A DNA stretch of 36,617 nt from JAWXCE01 sp034440495. Lineage in GTDB: Bacteria > Pseudomonadota > Alphaproteobacteria > Rhizobiales > Rhodomicrobiaceae. Positions 33,484 to 36,617 of this stretch are shown here, in pieces (the first letter of the stretch is position 1; each line of letters starts with the position of its first letter). The notes below the pieces were generated by a model that was given only the letters and a program-made list of their open reading frames with translations, ran no database searches and had not been told where the DNA came from. Where the stretch lies: assembly GCA_034440495.1 (NCBI GenBank), contig JAWXCE010000049.1, positions 1-36,617 on the forward strand, given 5' to 3'. The translations under genes were made by a program, and so were the position numbers.

Positions 33484-33728
33484 CTATTTATTTATTTTCA
33501 CATAAATAAATCAACTTAATTATGAACCATTACGCCAGTTTATGAGTTTGTTCCCGATTGTTATCCACAAAAGTGGATTACTGTGGACAAGGCATATTCG
33601 CCATGTTTTGTTCTGTATGTTGTATGTCAGATCCCTCTATCCACAACCTGTGGTGGAGCACGGTCTGGATAAAATCCAGTAGTCATCACTGCGGGGAATC
33701 CACAATTGCGTTTTAAGTGAAATTTTAG
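33484..33728. other. Candidate replication origin (oriC): AT-rich segment plus DnaA-box cluster
   Basis: This lies in the largest gene-free gap of the window (33245-33761). An AT-rich stretch (33484-33523) is followed by clustered DnaA-box-like sites: TTATCCACA at 33561-33569 (perfect), TTGTCCACA on the minus strand at 33582-33590, CTATCCACA at 33637-33645, TTATCCAGA on the minus strand at 33664-33672, GAATCCACA at 33696-33704, and a weaker TAATCCACT on the minus strand at 33572-33580. Six sites in under 150 bases beside an unwinding-prone stretch is the architecture of a bacterial oriC. The usual alphaproteobacterial flank hemE is not in the window; pckA, which I recall as origin-near in Agrobacterium, is 3.4 kb away. 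Confidence 0.65.
33713..33727. promoter_or_regulatory. CtrA-like binding site at the edge of the candidate origin
   Basis: TTAAGTGAAATTTTA fits the CtrA consensus TTAA-N7-TTAA with one mismatch in the second half-site. In Caulobacter, CtrA binds several such sites in oriC and blocks initiation. Only one good site is seen here, so the assignment is tentative. Confidence 0.4.
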
Positions 33729-33761
33729 CGTGGATTTTATTAGATCGGACAGAATTGTCGG

Positions 33762-34442
33762 TTAACGGCTAGCGATAAAAACGACCAGCTTTTTAGGACC
33801 ATGCGCGCCCATGATGATGGTCTGCTCGATGTCTGCGGTGCGCGACGGGCCGCTTACGAGGTTCACTGTGCGCGGCATTTTTCCACGTCCATGCAACTGG
33901 CGAATCCGGCCCCAGGCTTCCTCGTAAGGGCCGACGATATCCTCAGCGGCGATCATGACGATGTGCATTTCTGGTAGGAAATTTAGCGTCGATGGGTTGT
34001 CAGGCCCGGAGGCTAAAAACAGCGTGCCGGTTTCGGCGGCGGCGCACCTGGCCCAGCTTATGGAGGTGAAATCGCTTCCCTCAGCGGCTCCAAATTTCAA
34101 TTCAATTGGGGTCGTGTCCCATGGCATGCTTTCAAGCAACGGATCGCTGCCCATGCGTAGTTGTAGCGGCATGTTGAGGCCACGCAGCAGGGAAGCGATG
34201 ACCTCTGGCGCTTCCGAGCGCTTCTTTAGCCGCTCGACTGTCGCGCCTTGCGCTTCCAGCGCCGCAGTGAAACGCCTGATAAGCGCCGCCCGATCTTCCT
34301 GCGCACGAGCAGGGATAATACCTGCGGGCGCACGGTCGATGCGGGTGCGCGCCAGCCCCCTCCGGCCTGCCTCATCGCCCCGCACGCCTAGCTTTGCCCG
34401 TATCGCGGACAAAATCTTCTCGCGGTTGGGGTCGCCTGTCAC
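33762..34442 (-). CDS. lutC: LutC/YkgG family protein of lactate utilisation
   Basis: The product is 226 residues in the LUD (DUF162) family. It begins with NREKILSAIRAKLG and carries the C-terminal LUD fold with ISWARCAAAETGTLFLASG, NFLPEMHIVMI and NLVSGPSRTADIEQTIIMGAHGPKKLVVF. The GTG start at 34442 overlaps the lutB stop as GTGA, so it is co-translated with lutB. LutC works with LutA and LutB as an iron-sulfur L-lactate oxidase in the cytoplasm. Its exact part is not defined. Confidence 0.92.
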   Translation of the reverse strand: MTGDPNREKILSAIRAKLGVRGDEAGRRGLARTRIDRAPAGIIPARAQEDRAALIRRFTAALEAQGATVERLKKRSEAPEVIASLLRGLNMPLQLRMGSDPLLESMPWDTTPIELKFGAAEGSDFTSISWARCAAAETGTLFLASGPDNPSTLNFLPEMHIVMIAAEDIVGPYEEAWGRIRQLHGRGKMPRTVNLVSGPSRTADIEQTIIMGAHGPKKLVVFIASR

Positions 34443-35899
34443 TGGGGGGCGCCCATCATGGCTTCGCGCGCGGCGTCTTCACGGCGGATGGCTTCTAAAT
34501 GCCAGAGCGCCTGGAATGTCGGTCCCTGAGGGGCGGGCAAATCGCGGTGTTTCGTCCAGCCCCCCGCGAAAGGCAGCGACGTGAAATGACCGCGTTTGCG
34601 ACCGAGGAGAGCCAGCACGCGCGGGCCGAGTTGCATCATCCAGTGATACAGCTCGGGCCGTTTGGCGAGAAACGCCCAGACGCGGACAATGGCGCGCGCC
34701 TGCCACGGGCTTTCGCCTTGCTCAAATTCGCGTTCGCGCCAGTGCCGCATGAGCTTCGTGAGCGGAATTTCCATCGGACATACGGTCTCGCAGCGCCCGC
34801 AAAAGGTGGAGGCGTTGGGCAGATGCCCGGCGTTGTGTACGCCGGTAAGTTGCGGCGTGAGCACGGCGCCCATCGGGCCGGGATACACCCAACCGTAAGC
34901 GTGGCCGCCAACTGCATTGTAAATCGGGCAGTGGTTCATGCACGCGCCGCAGCGGATGCAGCGCAGCATCTCGTGGAATTCGCTGCCCAGCATTTCCGTG
35001 CGGCCGTTGTCGAGCAGCACCACATGATACGCCTCAGGCCCGTCGGGGTCGCCTTCGCGGCGCGGCCCTGTGGAGAACGTGGTGTAGGTAGACATTTCCT
35101 GTCCCGTGGCCGAACGGGCGAGCACCCGCAAGATGGCGCTTGCGTCTTCCAGCGTCGGCGTCATTTTCTCGATGCTGGCGACTACCACATGGACGCGCGG
35201 CAAAAGCTGGGTAAGGTCACCGTTGCCCTCGTTGGTGACGATGACCGATGAGCCGGTTTCAGCGATGAGGAAATTCGCGCCCGTCACTCCTACGTCGGCG
35301 GCAAGGAATTTAGCCCGCAACATAACTCGCGCTTCCGCGACAAGCTCGGCGGGTTCTGAAATGCGCCGATCTGCGGGCAAATCGGCGTGCACCCGGCGGA
35401 AATCCGCCTCGATCTGCTCGCGCGTGAGGTGGATGGCGGGGGCGATAATGTGACTCGGTCCTTCGCCACGGATTTGGATGATGTACTCGCCAAGGTCGGT
35501 CTCGACAACCTCCAGCCCAGCCGCTTCAAGCGCACCGTTGAGGCCGATTTCCTCGGCGATCATGGACTTGCCTTTGGTGACGCTTTTGGCGCCCACGTCC
35601 TGACAAATCTTTAGCACTATCGCGCATGCTTCCGCCGCCGTCGCCGCCCAGTGCACGTGCCCGCCGGACTCGAGTACCTTGCGCTCGTACTCCTCAAGAT
35701 AGAGATCGAGGTTGGCAAGCGTGTGATCCTTGATCTCGCGCGCCTGGCGCTTCAGGGCGTCGAACTCGGGCAGCGCCTCGCGCGCCTTGGCCCGCTTGGC
35801 CACAAAACCGCGCCGCACATTGCCAAGCGCGCGCTGCAATTGCTCGTCCACCAGCGCGGCGGCCGCGCTTTCCTTGAAGGCGTGCGATGTTTGTTCCAT
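34439..35899 (-). CDS. lutB: LutB/YkgF iron-sulfur protein of lactate utilisation
   Basis: The product is 486 residues from the ATG at 35899, which has GAGG eight bases upstream; the frame extends to 35950. An N-terminal LUD domain contains VTKGKSMIAEEIGLN and FLIAETGSSVIVTNEGNGD. Two 4Fe-4S ferredoxin motifs follow: CIRCGACMNHCPIY and CGRCETVCPMEIP. A C-terminal tail shared with YkgF ends the protein. It is the electron-carrying core of the L-lactate oxidation complex. The usual partner lutA, normally upstream of lutB, is not in the window; a cupin gene takes that place. Confidence 0.94.
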   Translation of the reverse strand: MEQTSHAFKESAAAALVDEQLQRALGNVRRGFVAKRAKAREALPEFDALKRQAREIKDHTLANLDLYLEEYERKVLESGGHVHWAATAAEACAIVLKICQDVGAKSVTKGKSMIAEEIGLNGALEAAGLEVVETDLGEYIIQIRGEGPSHIIAPAIHLTREQIEADFRRVHADLPADRRISEPAELVAEARVMLRAKFLAADVGVTGANFLIAETGSSVIVTNEGNGDLTQLLPRVHVVVASIEKMTPTLEDASAILRVLARSATGQEMSTYTTFSTGPRREGDPDGPEAYHVVLLDNGRTEMLGSEFHEMLRCIRCGACMNHCPIYNAVGGHAYGWVYPGPMGAVLTPQLTGVHNAGHLPNASTFCGRCETVCPMEIPLTKLMRHWREREFEQGESPWQARAIVRVWAFLAKRPELYHWMMQLGPRVLALLGRKRGHFTSLPFAGGWTKHRDLPAPQGPTFQALWHLEAIRREDAAREAMMGAPQ

Positions 35900-35962
35900 G
35901 ATTTTATCCTCGCCGGTTTTACGCATAAAACCAAGCGGAAATAACACCATTAACGTGACATC

Positions 35963-36580
35963 TTAGCTCGTGCTGTTTGGTGCTTCGATACTAGCGTATA
36001 GCAAATGCCCTTCCTTGACCCAGACGCGGCAACCTTGGGGGCCTACGACGGCGTTCAGTGGCTGGCCAACTGGCAGCCGCAACCAGGAGAGTTCGGCAAA
36101 GTCTTCCCCGCCCTCTGCGAACCTTCCCGCAAGGCAAAGAATTTCCAAGCCCCCTTGCGGCGCAAGCGTAATCGCGCCGTTCGAGGACCATTCCTCAATC
36201 CGCACTTTTTCGCGATCGTCGTGAAAGAGCGGCGTCATTTTGACCGACGGGCGCGCCGCCGTTTCAAACTCTGGTATTTTATCCGCGTCAACGCGGACGT
36301 GCGCGTGGTCAGCCAGGTCGAACTGCCATAGTTTGACGAAGATGACGCAACCTTCATCGGAGCTGGGCGTGTGGCTCGATTGCGGCGGGTTGCGGATGTA
36401 GCTGCCCGCCGGAAAGTCGCCGTGCTCGTCCTGGAAGACGCCGTTTAGCACTAGAAATTCCTCGCCGCCGGTGTGCACGTGGGAGGAGAATTTGCTGTTG
36501 GGCGCATAACGAACGAGAGAGGTGGCGCGCGCCACCTCGCCGCCGATGCGATCGAGCATACGCCGCTCAAAACCTTTCAA
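35963..36580 (-). CDS. ChrR-like cupin protein
   Basis: The product is up to 205 residues from a TTG at 36580; an in-frame stop lies three codons further upstream, and an ATG at 36559 gives 198 residues. It has a first cupin with the metal ligands FSSHVHTGGEEFLVLNG and, further on, NPPQSSH, and a second cupin-like half (LAPQGGLEILCLAGRFAE). This is the C-terminal cupin domain of ChrR, the zinc anti-sigma factor that responds to singlet oxygen in Rhodobacter. The N-terminal anti-sigma domain is missing, so it is a stand-alone cupin and not an anti-sigma factor as such. It lies 63 bases upstream of lutB on the same strand and may share its transcript. Confidence 0.82.
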   Translation of the reverse strand: MKGFERRMLDRIGGEVARATSLVRYAPNSKFSSHVHTGGEEFLVLNGVFQDEHGDFPAGSYIRNPPQSSHTPSSDEGCVIFVKLWQFDLADHAHVRVDADKIPEFETAARPSVKMTPLFHDDREKVRIEEWSSNGAITLAPQGGLEILCLAGRFAEGGEDFAELSWLRLPVGQPLNAVVGPQGCRVWVKEGHLLYASIEAPNSTS

Positions 36581-36617
36581 GAGTGACTACCTATCAGTAG
36601 ATAGCCCATCAATAACA

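Noticed and set aside
1..36617. CRISPR arrays, tRNA or rRNA genes, insertion sequences or prophage
   Set aside because: I saw no regularly spaced repeats, no tRNA-like cloverleaf, no transposase motif and no phage structural genes on either strand.

Overview
The window looks like chromosomal DNA from an alphaproteobacterium of the order Hyphomicrobiales (Rhizobiales). Three things support this: the gene content (nrt-type ABC uptake beside cyanase, opgH, the hisN/pckA neighbourhood, lutBC); a palindromic intergenic repeat built on CCGAAAA...TTTTCGG between 20675 and 20723, of a type common in that order; and a small RNA at 27250-27342 that carries the invariant motif of the rhizobial mmgR (suhB/alpha-r8) family. 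Gene density is high and coding DNA is GC-rich. The species cannot be named from the sequence.

Layout, left to right. Positions 1-223: 5' end of a leftward amino-acid-type periplasmic binding protein. 446-2305: membrane GT2 glycosyltransferase. 2402-6531: two overlapping genes, an unknown protein and a double-ATPase HerA/VirB4-like protein, possibly a defence or DNA-handling module. 6644-9453: secreted oxidative-damage genes (glutathione peroxidase, Tat-type MsrB, Sec-type MsrA) around a DUF502 membrane protein. 9593-12512: CorC/HlyC-type CBS protein, a tiny membrane protein and an MFS carrier. 12545-16228: leftward operon for uptake and hydrolysis of cyanate (binding protein, permease, ATPase, cyanase).

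16439-21794 holds genes that together resemble a pathway to a modified, probably glycosylated pterin or pyrimidine: a GTP cyclohydrolase II with a degenerate RibB-like N-terminal domain, then (beyond a cytochrome b561 on the other strand) a tightly coupled run of MDR dehydrogenase, a 6-pyruvoyl-tetrahydropterin-synthase homologue lacking its usual catalytic Cys and one zinc His, a GT4 glycosyltransferase and a methyltransferase. 21881-24694: opgH-like glucan glucosyltransferase, an overlapping FkbM methyltransferase and an AT-rich small membrane protein. 24697-30166: photolyase, N-formylglutamate amidohydrolase, the mmgR-like sRNA, hisN-like phosphatase and pckA. 30271-33244: an ArnT/PMT-type glycosyltransferase convergent with a GT4 enzyme.

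The 517-base gap at 33245-33761 is the most striking non-coding stretch. It holds an AT-rich segment followed by about six DnaA-box-like sites and a near-consensus CtrA site, so it is a candidate chromosomal replication origin. A strong leftward terminator bounds it on the left. The right end carries lutB-lutC (lactate oxidation; no lutA in the window) and a ChrR-type cupin. Start codons were chosen from ribosome binding sites and family lengths. All family assignments come from reading motifs, not from database searches.
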